Assembly: GCA_022843585.1 (NCBI GenBank)
Contig: JALHNJ010000001.1
Span: 1,426,001 to 1,490,000, forward strand
Direction of reading: 5' to 3'
Length of the DNA: 64,000 nt
DNA from: Chitinophagaceae bacterium
GTDB lineage: Bacteria; Bacteroidota; Bacteroidia; Chitinophagales; Chitinophagaceae
Part shown: positions 42,683 to 52,347 of the stretch, piece after piece
How the letters are laid out: each line of letters opens with the position of its first letter
How positions within the stretch are numbered: position 1 is the first letter of the stretch
Translations under genes and position numbers: made by a program
The notes under the pieces: model-generated
Told to the model about the DNA's origin: nothing
What the model saw: the letters and a program-made list of their open reading frames with translations, nothing else
The model's database searches: none

Positions 42683-43936
42683 TCATCTTCTTATTGCTGC
42701 TACAGGATCCATTCTTGCTGCTTGCCTCGCCGGTATAAAACCTGCTACTACTCCAACTACAATGCAAATAACAATTGCCAGTACCATGTTGGTAGTAGAA
42801 ATATAAACGGGAAAATCTAAAGCACCTGTTAGTAATTGAGTGAGTAAAAAAACCAATAATAACCCAATTAGCCCGCCAATAATACAGAGAAAAGCAGATT
42901 CTAATAAAAACTCCGCCAGTATAACCCTGTTTTTTGCACCCACTGCTTTTTTTAATCCAATTTGACCGGTTCGTTCCCGCACCGTTACGAACATAATATT
43001 GGCTACACCAAACATTCCAACAATTAACGACAAGGCAGCAATAGCCCAGCCCCCAATGTTCAAACTAACAAAAGCCGAACTGATGGTGTTGCTGAAATCA
43101 TTAATGTCATTTAATGCAAAATCTTCTTCTTTAACTGGTGTTAATTTATGAATAGCCCGCATGGTTCCTGTTAATTCGTCTTTCAAGGCTTTGCTGGTTA
43201 CATTATCTTGCCCTTGTACCATTATCAAAGGGTCGGCCCTCCTTTCATTCATCACCAAACGGGCAAAGCGATAGGGTAGTATGATACTCTGGTCAAAATC
43301 CCAACCACCAATTAATTGCCGTCCTTGTTTTTTAATTACACCAGCTACCAAAACTTTTTTACCACGAAGTGTAACTGACTTGTCTATTGCCAAAGATGCC
43401 TGCCCGAATAACTTTTCTGCTACATCATAGCCAATAACGGTAATGCTATTTCCATTATCAAACTCTGCTGTTGATAAGTAGCGGCCATACATTATTTCCA
43501 ATGGTTGTATGAGCGAAAAATCTTCACTGATGCCGTACATATTTACTTTTGATAAGATACTTCCTTTGTATTCTACCTGGTCATTCACCCGAATGCGAAA
43601 AGCCGCATATTTAGCACTTGCTGTTCTTTCTTTAATTTGTTTTACCTCCTCATATTTTGGCACTGGTCTGTTGGTGTATTTCCACCACGGATATTCAGAA
43701 CCTGAGCCGGCTGTGTAATCCCATTTATCCAGATAAATAGTATTGGAACCCAGCGATTGTACTTCGTTTTGTATGTTTCGTTCAAGACTGCCCACCACAG
43801 CAAGCACACCAATAATGCAGAAGATGCCAATAGTAATACCAAACAGTGATAGAAAAGTGCGGAGTTTATTCTTCCACAATTCCTGCAATGCCATTTTAAA
43901 GCTGCTGGCTATTATTTCTATTGAACGGCGGAGCAT
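42683..43936 (-). CDS. MacB/FtsX-type ABC transporter permease
   Basis: 417 residues from the ATG at 43936 (MLRRSIEIIASSF); the longer frame starts with TTG. Helix 1 at about 24-46, large periplasmic MacB_PCD domain (50-260), then three helices in the FtsX module (about 285-415), including VRERTGQIGLKKAVGAKN and the final GFIPARQAARMDPVAAIRR. Likely part of a tripartite or lipoprotein-type export system, but no ATPase gene is adjacent. Confidence 0.87.
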   Translation of the reverse strand: MLRRSIEIIASSFKMALQELWKNKLRTFLSLFGITIGIFCIIGVLAVVGSLERNIQNEVQSLGSNTIYLDKWDYTAGSGSEYPWWKYTNRPVPKYEEVKQIKERTASAKYAAFRIRVNDQVEYKGSILSKVNMYGISEDFSLIQPLEIMYGRYLSTAEFDNGNSITVIGYDVAEKLFGQASLAIDKSVTLRGKKVLVAGVIKKQGRQLIGGWDFDQSIILPYRFARLVMNERRADPLIMVQGQDNVTSKALKDELTGTMRAIHKLTPVKEEDFALNDINDFSNTISSAFVSLNIGGWAIAALSLIVGMFGVANIMFVTVRERTGQIGLKKAVGAKNRVILAEFLLESAFLCIIGGLIGLLLVFLLTQLLTGALDFPVYISTTNMVLAIVICIVVGVVAGFIPARQAARMDPVAAIRR

Positions 43937-44027
43937 CTGCAAATGTACTTGTATCGGGAGAAAGAAAGTTGTATCAATATTTCGTTTATTTTCTGTTTAA
44001 ATTAACTTGCCTCTTTATTCTTCTACT

Positions 44028-44663
44028 ATGGAGCAATCGCCACAAATTATTTATCAGGAATCAAAAGGGGATATTCTTTTCAGGAACCGTCATGCCAGTA
44101 CTATTTCTTTTGCAGTGGGCATTTTACTTTTTTTGTTACCATTTGCAGAAGTTAAATGTGGATCCATTACCCTTGTGGGGAATACAGGTATAGGCCTTGT
44201 AATGGGCTCGCCATGGAAAACAGCCCTTGGGCAGGGTAATGAAGAGTACATAGATAAACTAAAGAATCCTACAGAAAAATCTACCAAAAAAATGCTGAGT
44301 GGTGGCCCTGATGTATTTGCAATACTGGCATTGGTATTTGGAGTGGCGGGGTTGGCGGTTTGTATGTCTACTCACAGAACAAGATCTATGGTCGGAATGT
44401 CAACTGGAATACTTGCTGCCTTGATGTTGATTGCATTGATGATTCAGTACAAAGTGGCTATGAGTTCGGCATTGAGTAATAGTAAAGATGTAAAAGATAT
44501 AGACTTGGGTATGGTGCTAAAACTAAAATTCACTACCTGGTATTTCATTTCACTCGCATCATTTGCAGCGGCCGCTTTTTTTAGTTATATGTATAGCCGG
44601 ATTGAATTAGAAGAAGCTTTAGAACGAGGTGTTGATTTTGAGTTTCAGCAAGAAAAAATATAA
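44028..44663 (+). CDS. membrane protein, unknown function
   Basis: 211 residues from the ATG at 44028. Four hydrophobic helices (about 24-42, 103-121, 127-145, 168-192) with a soluble loop (45-95) after the first. No family recognised. Divergent from the ABC permease, 91 bases apart; stop two bases from the convergent PNPOx-like gene. Confidence 0.6.
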   Translation: MEQSPQIIYQESKGDILFRNRHASTISFAVGILLFLLPFAEVKCGSITLVGNTGIGLVMGSPWKTALGQGNEEYIDKLKNPTEKSTKKMLSGGPDVFAILALVFGVAGLAVCMSTHRTRSMVGMSTGILAALMLIALMIQYKVAMSSALSNSKDVKDIDLGMVLKLKFTTWYFISLASFAAAAFFSYMYSRIELEEALERGVDFEFQQEKI

Positions 44664-44665
44664 CA

Positions 44666-45220
44666 TTATTTATGCAAACCTAAATTGGTTGGCAAATCAT
44701 CCAAACTCTTTAAATTATTTTGCTGCACATATTCATGCAATCCATCGGCTCCTTTCTTTTCGGCCCATTCAAAATGGATATCTCTTTCGCCGGCATAATT
44801 ATACAAGGGCACCCCAAAGCCACAAGAAGTTTGCACTAAATCTATATCCGCAATAATCAGTTGCCTGGTACTTGGGTAGATTGTAAAATGAGGAGCATAT
44901 TGTTCCCATTCCGGCGTTTCGGGTAATACAGTAAAACCTTTTCCATACAACCGAAGAATATTGGGAGCCCCTTCAAAAGAGCAAAACATCATGGTGATGC
45001 GACCATTCTCTAATGTATGTGCTGATGTTTCATTGCCACTGCTAATTAAATCCATATAGCCCACCTTGTTTTCGCCCAGCACTTTAAAACAATCCAATCC
45101 TTTTGGCGAAAGGTTTACTCTTCCATCAGCACTTAATGGAGCAGTGCTAACAAAAAAGATATGTTGCTTTTGTATAAATTCTTTATGTGCAGGTTTGATG
45201 GCGTCATGCAATTTTCCCAT
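44666..45220 (-). CDS. pyridoxamine 5'-phosphate oxidase-like flavoprotein
   Basis: 184 residues from the ATG at 45220 (MGKLHDAIKPAHKEFIQKQH); the longer frame starts with TTG. Split-barrel fold: FFVSTAPLSADGRVNLSPKG, DLISSGNETSAHTLENGRIT, MMFCSFEGAPNILRLYGKG. Such proteins bind FMN or F420-like cofactors; the reaction is unknown. Confidence 0.82.
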   Translation of the reverse strand: MGKLHDAIKPAHKEFIQKQHIFFVSTAPLSADGRVNLSPKGLDCFKVLGENKVGYMDLISSGNETSAHTLENGRITMMFCSFEGAPNILRLYGKGFTVLPETPEWEQYAPHFTIYPSTRQLIIADIDLVQTSCGFGVPLYNYAGERDIHFEWAEKKGADGLHEYVQQNNLKSLDDLPTNLGLHK

Positions 45221-45280
45221 ACGAAGCAATTTAAATTGGAAGATAGAAAGGAAAATAGTGCAAACCGCTAATACAGTACA

Positions 45281-47842
45281 TTAATCATCATCATTCCCGT
45301 TATCCCGGTTGCGACGAAGCGAAAAATCAGCTTTGCCGAATTTATAAGAAAGCGTAATGCGGAAGCTTCTTACATTTCTGCGCCAATAGGAATCCTGGTA
45401 AAAGCTTTCCGTATCAAATACATTTCCAAAACGTAAAGTATTAAATACATCGCCAATGCTAAAGGTGAAATTGGCTTTTTTATCTTTTAAAAAATCTTTT
45501 CTCATGGCAAAGTCTACACTGTACTCAGGCCGGCTGCGTCCTTGCGCCTGTATTTCTGCTGATTCATACTCGCCTATCAGCTGCATACTGAAATTTTTGA
45601 ACAAGGATTTTTTTTCAATTCCTGTTTTGTAATTCACAATCAATTTACTTTCCCAGCTAAATCCTTCGTTGCTGAGGTTTAACTCATTTATGATGGCGTT
45701 TACTTTACGGTATTGAAAATCAAAAGTGGGAGTGATGTCAAAGTGATTACCTAATTTTTGTTGAAGTGTAAGTTCCAGTCCAAGCCGGTTGGTGCTTTGC
45801 GCATTGATGAATGTATTAAGAATAGCATTCGGGTCAACGGCAGCATTATTTAATTGCTGAAATTGTTCGGCGGAAATAGTATCACTGTAGCGGGTTATAT
45901 CTCCCGGATTGTTGCGGTAATAAACAACGCCCAAAAAATTATTGCCTTTGCCGTAGCTCTGGCTATAGTTAAACTCAAAGGAGTTCACAAACTCTGGTCG
46001 TAGCTGCGGGTTGCCTTGGCGTAAGTTTACCGGGTCTGTAATATCAACAAATGGATTGAGTTGCCAGAAATTTGGCCGCCTGATACGACGGGAATAGTTA
46101 ACCTGCATTTCAATATTCTCTCCAAATTGCCTGGTAACGAACAGGCTGGGGAAAAGGGCATCCCATATTCTGTCTATTTTATTGGGATACTCATACCCAA
46201 ATTTAAAAGCACTGTCAACCAGCTCCCCATCAAATTTAGAATGTTCTGTACGTAAGCCTAGTTGATAACCCAGGGTTTTCCACTTGTCAGAGTAAGTTAC
46301 ATATGCAGCATTTACAAATTCTCTGTATGCATAGTTATTGCTGATGGGCAGTTTTATTGAACTGCCGTTGCTTAAAATGGCAAATGCATTGTATTGGCTA
46401 CGGTAGTTGTTGATGTAAGAACGAAGCCCGGCTTCAAATTTTTTGTCCTCCGTTTTTGGATTGGTATAATCCAATTGAAATGTCCATTGCTTATTATCAT
46501 TATTTCCATCATTCTTTGCAACATTCTTTGGATTATACTCCGTTCCATCCGGGTTGAAATAAAGATTGGTAATGTCGCTATAATCAGTTCCATTCCCCGC
46601 ATTGTAATTAATATTACCTGTTAACTCTTTTCCCTGCTGTGGAAATTTATGGGTGAAGTTCAGTTGTGTATTGTATCTGTTGAAGCGGGAACCGCTTTCA
46701 GAAAAACGTTCGCCATAGTAGGTAAGAATTTTGTTGATGTCCAGGTTTTCCTGCGCCTGGCTCTCTTCATTAAAATTTTTCCCCCGTACAATATTTTGTG
46801 TAATGGATAACGTATTACGGTTGTCAAGAAAATAATCCAACCCCACCCGAAGGGAGCCAAAGCGCCGTAACCTATCGCCTCTTGAAAATTGGTTGAAATA
46901 ATCTTCCGTCATCCCATTTTCTTTATTTTCTCTTTTTGTTTCACTGGTGGCCCTTCCACCGGATTGATTGTAGTTGCCGCTGATGAAATAATTAAACTTC
47001 CCCTCCCGCATACTTAAATTGATATTGCCATTTAGAATATCCGGGTAGCCTGCACCGGCAGAAACAATCCCATTTAAGCCTATGCGTTTATTTTTCTTTA
47101 AAATGATATTGATAATACCGGCACCACTGGCGGCATCAAATTTTGCAGAAGGGTTGGTGATCAATTCTACCCGTTCAATATTATCAGCCGGAATTTGATC
47201 TAATGTAAGTATGGTGGGACGACCGTCCACAAAAATTTGGGGTGCATTATTACGGAGCAGCACATTGCCTTCTACATCAACCGAAACAGAAGGGATGTTT
47301 TTCATAATATCGAGCCCGGTACCGCCGGTAGCCACCAGGCTTTTTTCAACATTAAATATTTTGCGGTCAATGCCCATTACCAAACCGGGTTTTTGAACAG
47401 TAATTACAACATCATCTAATTCTTTAATAGCTGGCTGCAATGAGATATTGCCAAGATCCTTTTCAAAAGCATCTTTACCTGATCCGGTAAATGAAATAAT
47501 TTTTTCTACTATTTCATAACCGATAGCTGAAATAATAATCCGAAAGCTGTCAGCTGCAGGAAGCTTTTCAAAAACAAAATCGCCATTGGCTTTGCTCAGC
47601 ATGCCTCCGGCCATTTCTTCTTTTTTAGTGCTGGCAGAAAAATTGATACTGAATAATTGTACTGATACAGCTTCAACAGCCTTGCCTGTAAGTGCATCAA
47701 TCACTTTTCCGTAAATCTTACTTTCTTTTACACGCAGAAGCTGACCGTCATTGCCTGTAGGAGGGGGTTCCCTGTCTACCTGGGCAGTAAGTGTAATAGA
47801 CGAGTATAGCAATAAAAGAAATACTGAAATAAAATATTTCAT
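45281..47842 (-). CDS. outer-membrane beta-barrel TonB-dependent receptor family protein
   Basis: 853 residues from the ATG at 47842 (signal peptide MKYFISVFLLLLYSSITLTAQ). Carboxypeptidase-like regulatory domain at about 35-130 (KIYGKVIDALTGKAVEAVSV), plug-like region with DIMKNIPSVSVDVEGNVLLR and VELITNPSAKFDAASGAGII, then an outer-membrane beta-barrel (OMP_b-brl_3 type) to a C-terminal RNRDNGNDDD tail. Exact substrate unknown; this subtype often lacks a SusD partner, and none is here. Confidence 0.85.
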   Translation of the reverse strand: MKYFISVFLLLLYSSITLTAQVDREPPPTGNDGQLLRVKESKIYGKVIDALTGKAVEAVSVQLFSINFSASTKKEEMAGGMLSKANGDFVFEKLPAADSFRIIISAIGYEIVEKIISFTGSGKDAFEKDLGNISLQPAIKELDDVVITVQKPGLVMGIDRKIFNVEKSLVATGGTGLDIMKNIPSVSVDVEGNVLLRNNAPQIFVDGRPTILTLDQIPADNIERVELITNPSAKFDAASGAGIINIILKKNKRIGLNGIVSAGAGYPDILNGNINLSMREGKFNYFISGNYNQSGGRATSETKRENKENGMTEDYFNQFSRGDRLRRFGSLRVGLDYFLDNRNTLSITQNIVRGKNFNEESQAQENLDINKILTYYGERFSESGSRFNRYNTQLNFTHKFPQQGKELTGNINYNAGNGTDYSDITNLYFNPDGTEYNPKNVAKNDGNNDNKQWTFQLDYTNPKTEDKKFEAGLRSYINNYRSQYNAFAILSNGSSIKLPISNNYAYREFVNAAYVTYSDKWKTLGYQLGLRTEHSKFDGELVDSAFKFGYEYPNKIDRIWDALFPSLFVTRQFGENIEMQVNYSRRIRRPNFWQLNPFVDITDPVNLRQGNPQLRPEFVNSFEFNYSQSYGKGNNFLGVVYYRNNPGDITRYSDTISAEQFQQLNNAAVDPNAILNTFINAQSTNRLGLELTLQQKLGNHFDITPTFDFQYRKVNAIINELNLSNEGFSWESKLIVNYKTGIEKKSLFKNFSMQLIGEYESAEIQAQGRSRPEYSVDFAMRKDFLKDKKANFTFSIGDVFNTLRFGNVFDTESFYQDSYWRRNVRSFRITLSYKFGKADFSLRRNRDNGNDDD

Positions 47843-47934
47843 TGATCGGAATTGTTGCAAAACGTTTTTAGATCAGAAGCGAAGTTACCTTTTATCTGAC
47901 GGGGAGGCCATTAAAAACTTGTGAGAATCCATAC

Positions 47935-47963
47935 AAAAAAGCCACTGTTTAAGGCATTGGCTT
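47935..47963 (-). terminator. terminator of the ankyrin gene
   Basis: On the minus strand AAGCCA (47963-47958) pairs with TGGCTT (47944-47939), followed by T to 47935. Located 37 bases after that gene's stop at 48000. Confidence 0.5.
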
Positions 47964-47999
47964 GTAAGTAATATCGTTTATTGAACAGATAATGAAAAA

Positions 48000-48866
48000 T
48001 TATATTCTTATTGCTGTGACCAAAGGATCAGGCTCATGTATGCTGAAGGAAGCAGCTTTGTCACCAGCCATCTTAAAAATAATTTTAACTGATGGCGCAC
48101 CCGTTGGCGAAAAAGTATGTTCATCTATTTTATGAAGCCAACTGTTAGAAAAACCCTTACGGCCTACTTGTAATGATTTGCGGGAATTTAAACTAATCAC
48201 AAATATGTCAGCCTCTCCATCACCAAAGCGATACTCACCTATGTATTTTTGTTTTTCATCTTCTGTAAGCTCAATGCTTTTGGCTTTTATATCTGCATTG
48301 CCCACACTTCCCAGGTAACTTATTACTTTATTTACATTGACTTTATCTTCCGTTGTAATATTCTTATCTGTCAGCCTGTTTTTTGCATGTTGCAATAAAG
48401 TAATGCCGTGTGGTCCTGGTTTACTTTGAATGCCCGGTACCGTTTCAACAATTTCTTGTAAGCTTTTATAAGCACCAAGCATAGCAAACGTAAAAATATC
48501 AGGTCTTGCACCATGGCTCATTAATAGTTCTGCAATGTCTCTTCGCCCAACATGGGAGGCAGCGCCTAATGCAGTTTCCCAATCTCCAAACCCCCAATCC
48601 CAGGCAGCAACGGCTAATTCAGGTCGCTGTCTCAGCAATTCTTTTACTTTATCAATGTCTCGGTGTGATAAACCTACAATGCTGCTTACCATACTATCAT
48701 TCATAGAAGGATAGCGGTAAAATAACGGCTCTTTATCATTATCATTACTATTCTCAGGTTTATGAATTGCATCCTGTGCCGAAACAAAACCAAATGTGCT
48801 GATGCCAATTAATCCGAATGCAGAACTTTTTATAAAGCGGCGGCGTTCAAATGAATTGTTATTCAT
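48000..48866 (-). CDS. Tat-exported ankyrin-repeat protein
   Basis: 288 residues. Twin-arginine-like start RRRFIKSSAFGLIGIS, then ankyrin repeats (about 60-160: DKVKELLRQRPELAVAAWDW, TALGAASHVGRRDIAELLMS, MLGAYKSLQEIV), then a beta domain (210-288). Likely exported folded. Function unknown. A hairpin abuts its ATG (48867-48892). Confidence 0.75.
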   Translation of the reverse strand: MNNNSFERRRFIKSSAFGLIGISTFGFVSAQDAIHKPENSNDNDKEPLFYRYPSMNDSMVSSIVGLSHRDIDKVKELLRQRPELAVAAWDWGFGDWETALGAASHVGRRDIAELLMSHGARPDIFTFAMLGAYKSLQEIVETVPGIQSKPGPHGITLLQHAKNRLTDKNITTEDKVNVNKVISYLGSVGNADIKAKSIELTEDEKQKYIGEYRFGDGEADIFVISLNSRKSLQVGRKGFSNSWLHKIDEHTFSPTGAPSVKIIFKMAGDKAASFSIHEPDPLVTAIRI

Positions 48867-48892
48867 GATAAAGTGCTTTTAATTACTTTATC
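48867..48892 (-). promoter_or_regulatory. perfect inverted repeat abutting the ankyrin gene start
   Basis: GATAAAGT (48867-48874) and ACTTTATC (48885-48892) are perfectly complementary with a 10-base loop; the minus-strand hairpin ends directly at the ATG, as at 1344. Operator or translation-limiting hairpin. Confidence 0.4.
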
Positions 48893-49131
48893 AATTTACG
48901 GAATTCAATGCCTGTATAGGAATAAGTTTGCGATGACTGGTGCCATTTTATTACCGGAGGTAGCGGCAACTAGAAATGTAGCTAATTAACTTTAATAAGG
49001 TTTTTTGCAGCGTAGCCGCTATGTAGGGGAAGATTTTGAAAATAGCAGTAGGTGAAGTAGCGTACACTTAGCATTGTATATATAATAATGGTGCACCCGC
49101 CTTCAAAGGAAAATTAATTAATGGTTGCAGC

Positions 49132-49512
49132 TTAGTTTTCATATCCGCTTTTAATAACAGTAGAAATCATTTTAAACTGTTCATTTGCATGGAAATGGTG
49201 CAAAGAGTGGGCGGGGATTATGATGCCATCTCCAAGCCTAAGTGTATTTACTTTTTCATCAATGGTAATTTGTGCTGCTCCGTGTATAATTTGAATATAG
49301 GTATCAAATGGGCTTGTTTTTTCTGCAAGTTCTTCTCCGCGGTAGAATGACATAGCAGTAATATTACCTGTTGATTTTTTTATAATTGTTTTGCTTACTA
49401 CTGCATTGGGAAGGTATTCAATTATTTCAACGATAATGTGAGCTTCAGATTTTTTTACTTCGCCGTTTTGGGCAATCTCATTTTTATCGTTTGATTTATT
49501 CTTTTCTGTCAT
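49132..49512 (-). CDS. small cupin-domain protein (paralogue 2 of 3)
   Basis: 126 residues, hydrophilic start then the cupin barrel: AHIIVEIIEYLPNAVVSKTI, SPFDTYIQIIHGAAQITIDE, GDGIIIPAHSLHHFHANEQF. Closer to paralogue 1 than to 3 in SPFDTxxQII, but its second motif has several His (HSLHHFH), so metal binding is more plausible than in paralogue 1. Box A of the bipartite motif (12 of 14) is present upstream at 49551-49564, but box B is missing. Confidence 0.8.
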   Translation of the reverse strand: MTEKNKSNDKNEIAQNGEVKKSEAHIIVEIIEYLPNAVVSKTIIKKSTGNITAMSFYRGEELAEKTSPFDTYIQIIHGAAQITIDEKVNTLRLGDGIIIPAHSLHHFHANEQFKMISTVIKSGYEN

Positions 49513-49682
49513 ATTTGAATTTTGATCTATTGGGAAGATAGGTCTTTAATTTGTATAATTCAGTTTTAGTTTATACCCCTTACTATTAATGAGGAGATAA
49601 ATTATTCTGCTCATTAAAATTGTGGAGCTGTAAAAAATTCTGAACCTATCATTGAGTTGATCCTTAGTTTTAGAAATAGCAG

Positions 49683-51308
49683 TCAATCCTCCATTTTTTT
49701 GAACTCCACATTTCTCGCCCTGCCCACATATAATTTCATACTGATGATTTGCCCTTTTTTATTTCGTTCAATAAATACATTTGTACCGGGGGCACTAAAT
49801 CCATCTTTATACAGAGGTGTAAGAATAGTGCTTGATGTAGCACTGCGTTGTGCAATCAATTTACTATCTTTTAGTTTCACTGTGTACCTCGCTTCGGCTT
49901 CGTCCGACCAATATTCACCCAGATATTCCTGTAAACTTTTTTCATCTGTTTGTGCTGAGTCAGCAGCAATATAAATTGTAGTATCAGCCGATGATATTAA
50001 AAGAATTCTTTGTGGAGTTGTTGATTGTATTTCTACTTTTATTGAACCTTGCATGAAAATATTTTCAGCAATGGGCATTAATGCATCACCTGCTTGTGTG
50101 CGGAGTGTGTCATTTCGTAAAATGAGTTTTGTTCCGCTTGCAGTTTTTAAGTCCCTGTACCAGCCTGTGTAGCTCTTTAGTTTTTCTCCAGAAACATTAA
50201 AAGGAGCAGGCGTAATCCTTTTTGGAGTAACAGCAATATTTTTCACCATAATTTCTCTGATAGCATTAGGCATATTGGGGCCGTTGTCAAATTCTGAGCT
50301 ATTACTTAACCAGGCTATGGACAATCCCAGATCAGGGAAATATTGTAATGATGAACGATAGCTTGCTGTAGCACCTGTATGGGCAATGCATTTCCAGCCA
50401 CGAACAGAATCTACCCGCAAACCTGCGGCATATAAATTTGCAGCTCCATTATTGAGTGGGGTAGTCGCTAATTGCTTTTGCAGCAACGATGGATTTCCCA
50501 ATTTACCAGCCAGGTAATAATTATTCCAAAGCAACAGGTCTTCTGCCGTAGTTAATAAACCTCCATTACCATAGGCATACTCGTTGGGCATATCCGTTAA
50601 ATAGGTATTGCCATTCTTTTCATAGGCAATGGCCCTATTGTGTACTATCTTTTTAAAATTGCTTCTCCATTCAGTATGCTTCATACCGGCGGGTTCAAAA
50701 ATATTAATACGGCAAAATTCTGCAAGACTTTTTCCGCTTACTCTTTCTACAATAATGGCAAAAAGATTATAACCTGAATTGCTATAGATATATTCCTCCC
50801 CAGGAATATTATTCAGCGTTTTTTGTTTGGAGATAATATATAACGCATCATTATTGCTATACGTCTTGGTAGTTCGGGGCCAGCCTGCAATGCCCGCAAT
50901 AGCACCCCAATCTTTAAGTCCGCTGGTATGCTGCATCATGTGTCGCAAGGTAATTGTAGCCCCATAGTGTGGTAATTCCGGAATATATTTTCTAACATCA
51001 TCCAAAAGAGAAAGTTTGCCTTGCTGCTCCAGTAATAAAATGGCTGCTGCTGTAAATTGTTTGGAGACTGAGCCAGCTTCAATTAAAGATTCATTAGTTA
51101 GCGGTACGTTATGTTCCATATCTGCTATACCAAATGCCCTGGAAAAAATTACCTGCCCGTTTCTGCTGATAGCTAATTGGGCACCGGGAGTAGTTGGCTT
51201 GTACCGGTCAAAAGCTTTCTCAATAAGGATAACTGTGTCCTGCCATGTTTGTGCTGTAGCCGTAAGATGGAAAGTGATTGGTATGAGTAGAAAAAGTATT
51301 TTTTTCAT
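49683..51308 (-). CDS. beta-lactamase-related serine hydrolase
   Basis: 541 residues from the ATG at 51308 (signal peptide MKKILFLLIPITFHLTATAQ). Class C beta-lactamase fold at about 25-360: nucleophile Ser 80 and Lys 83 (SVSK), YSN (IYSNSGYN) and the HTGATASYRSS box near residue 300. A C-terminal beta domain (400-541) is shared with many Bacteroidota homologues. Periplasmic esterase/peptidase-like, not necessarily a drug-resistance enzyme. Confidence 0.85.
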   Translation of the reverse strand: MKKILFLLIPITFHLTATAQTWQDTVILIEKAFDRYKPTTPGAQLAISRNGQVIFSRAFGIADMEHNVPLTNESLIEAGSVSKQFTAAAILLLEQQGKLSLLDDVRKYIPELPHYGATITLRHMMQHTSGLKDWGAIAGIAGWPRTTKTYSNNDALYIISKQKTLNNIPGEEYIYSNSGYNLFAIIVERVSGKSLAEFCRINIFEPAGMKHTEWRSNFKKIVHNRAIAYEKNGNTYLTDMPNEYAYGNGGLLTTAEDLLLWNNYYLAGKLGNPSLLQKQLATTPLNNGAANLYAAGLRVDSVRGWKCIAHTGATASYRSSLQYFPDLGLSIAWLSNSSEFDNGPNMPNAIREIMVKNIAVTPKRITPAPFNVSGEKLKSYTGWYRDLKTASGTKLILRNDTLRTQAGDALMPIAENIFMQGSIKVEIQSTTPQRILLISSADTTIYIAADSAQTDEKSLQEYLGEYWSDEAEARYTVKLKDSKLIAQRSATSSTILTPLYKDGFSAPGTNVFIERNKKGQIISMKLYVGRARNVEFKKMED

Positions 51309-51351
51309 TGCAGGTGTTAAGTTCATTGTTTGTGTGGAACAGCTATGGTTC

Positions 51352-51855
51352 TTATCTTTCTACTTTTGTTACATCCATTAAAATTTCTGTATGGTGGTGA
51401 CCGGTATGTGCCGAAAAGAAAGTTCCTGTTAGCAGTACAGTGCTTCCGGAGTATTTAGCCATATCAACCGCATCTTTATTATACAGCAATTGGATTTTTG
51501 AAATCTTATATTTTGATTCATTTGAATCGTCTTTTGTAATAACATTGATGGGTTTGTCCAGCACCAGTAAATACTGTTCTTCTTTTTTATCTGTTTCAGG
51601 ATTTTCGCCAAAACCGGGAGGGCCGAAAAATATTTCGGTGGTGATTTTTCCGCTGATCTTTACTTCCGCAGGTTCGTACGGGTAATCGGGCTGATTGCTG
51701 TAAGCAGGAGAGGCATCCTTTTCAGCGGCTTGCTGATTGGATGCTGTATCATCTGATGTTGTAGTATTGGCGGTTTCATTGGTTGAACTGCTATTGCAGC
51801 TGGTAGAAATAGCAACCGCAACTATTATAATAAGGGTTACAAATACGCTTTTCAT
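51352..51855 (-). CDS. DUF4431-like lipoprotein
   Basis: 167 residues, lipobox AISTSC (Cys 20), Ser/Thr-rich linker to residue 50, then FFGPPGFGENPETDKKEEQY, VLDKPINVIT and the final GTFFSAHTGHHHTEILM, the pattern of DUF4431-like domains. Function unknown. Confidence 0.75.
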   Translation of the reverse strand: MKSVFVTLIIIVAVAISTSCNSSSTNETANTTTSDDTASNQQAAEKDASPAYSNQPDYPYEPAEVKISGKITTEIFFGPPGFGENPETDKKEEQYLLVLDKPINVITKDDSNESKYKISKIQLLYNKDAVDMAKYSGSTVLLTGTFFSAHTGHHHTEILMDVTKVER

Positions 51856-51922
51856 TTTATTGTTTTTAATGCTGTTAAATAAACAAAAGATGACAGGGTA
51901 GTTGCGTTTTCAGTAGTGGCAG

Positions 51923-51962
51923 ATTTATTCAAATAGTATTAACTTTTACTATTTGAATAAAT
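51923..51962. promoter_or_regulatory. 16-bp perfect inverted repeat upstream of the DUF4431 gene
   Basis: Arms 51923-51938 (ATTTATTCAAATAGTA) and 51947-51962 are perfectly complementary with the 8-base centre TTAACTTT. Extremely AT-rich with no T tail beyond it, so an operator or DNA-binding site is as likely as a terminator for the CDGSH gene. Confidence 0.5.
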
Positions 51963-52031
51963 ATACAACAGTTACGATATTTTTTTATACTACAAATTAT
52001 GTATACTGTAATAGAGCAGCCAGCAACACGA

Positions 52032-52259
52032 TTAAATAGCTTTTTTAGGTGGCAAATCAAAAGCAACTGCTTCATGTTCGAAATGACCATTGTGTGATCC
52101 ATCGCAAAACGGTTTGTTTTTCGACAAACCACAGCGGCAAAAAGAAACAATTTCTCTTCCCTGTAAATTGTAAACGCCACCATTTCTGTCTACTACCTCA
52201 AAATCGCCTTCTACTTTTAATGAACCGTTGTTATTAACGGTGATTTTTGTTTTTGACAT
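52032..52259 (-). CDS. CDGSH iron-sulfur domain protein
   Basis: 75 residues with the full CDGSH cluster site: Cys 41, Cys 43, Cys 52 and His 56 (CRCGLSKNKPFCDGSH). Binds a [2Fe-2S] cluster; MitoNEET-like proteins act in redox or Fe-S transfer. Cytoplasmic. Confidence 0.93.
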   Translation of the reverse strand: MSKTKITVNNNGSLKVEGDFEVVDRNGGVYNLQGREIVSFCRCGLSKNKPFCDGSHNGHFEHEAVAFDLPPKKAI

Positions 52260-52347
52260 ATTGATTTTATTTAAAAGTACTTACTTAATTCAAACAAGAC
52301 TAAAAAATTATGCAGTAGTTATAGTAGCATTCACCGAATAGTTATAT

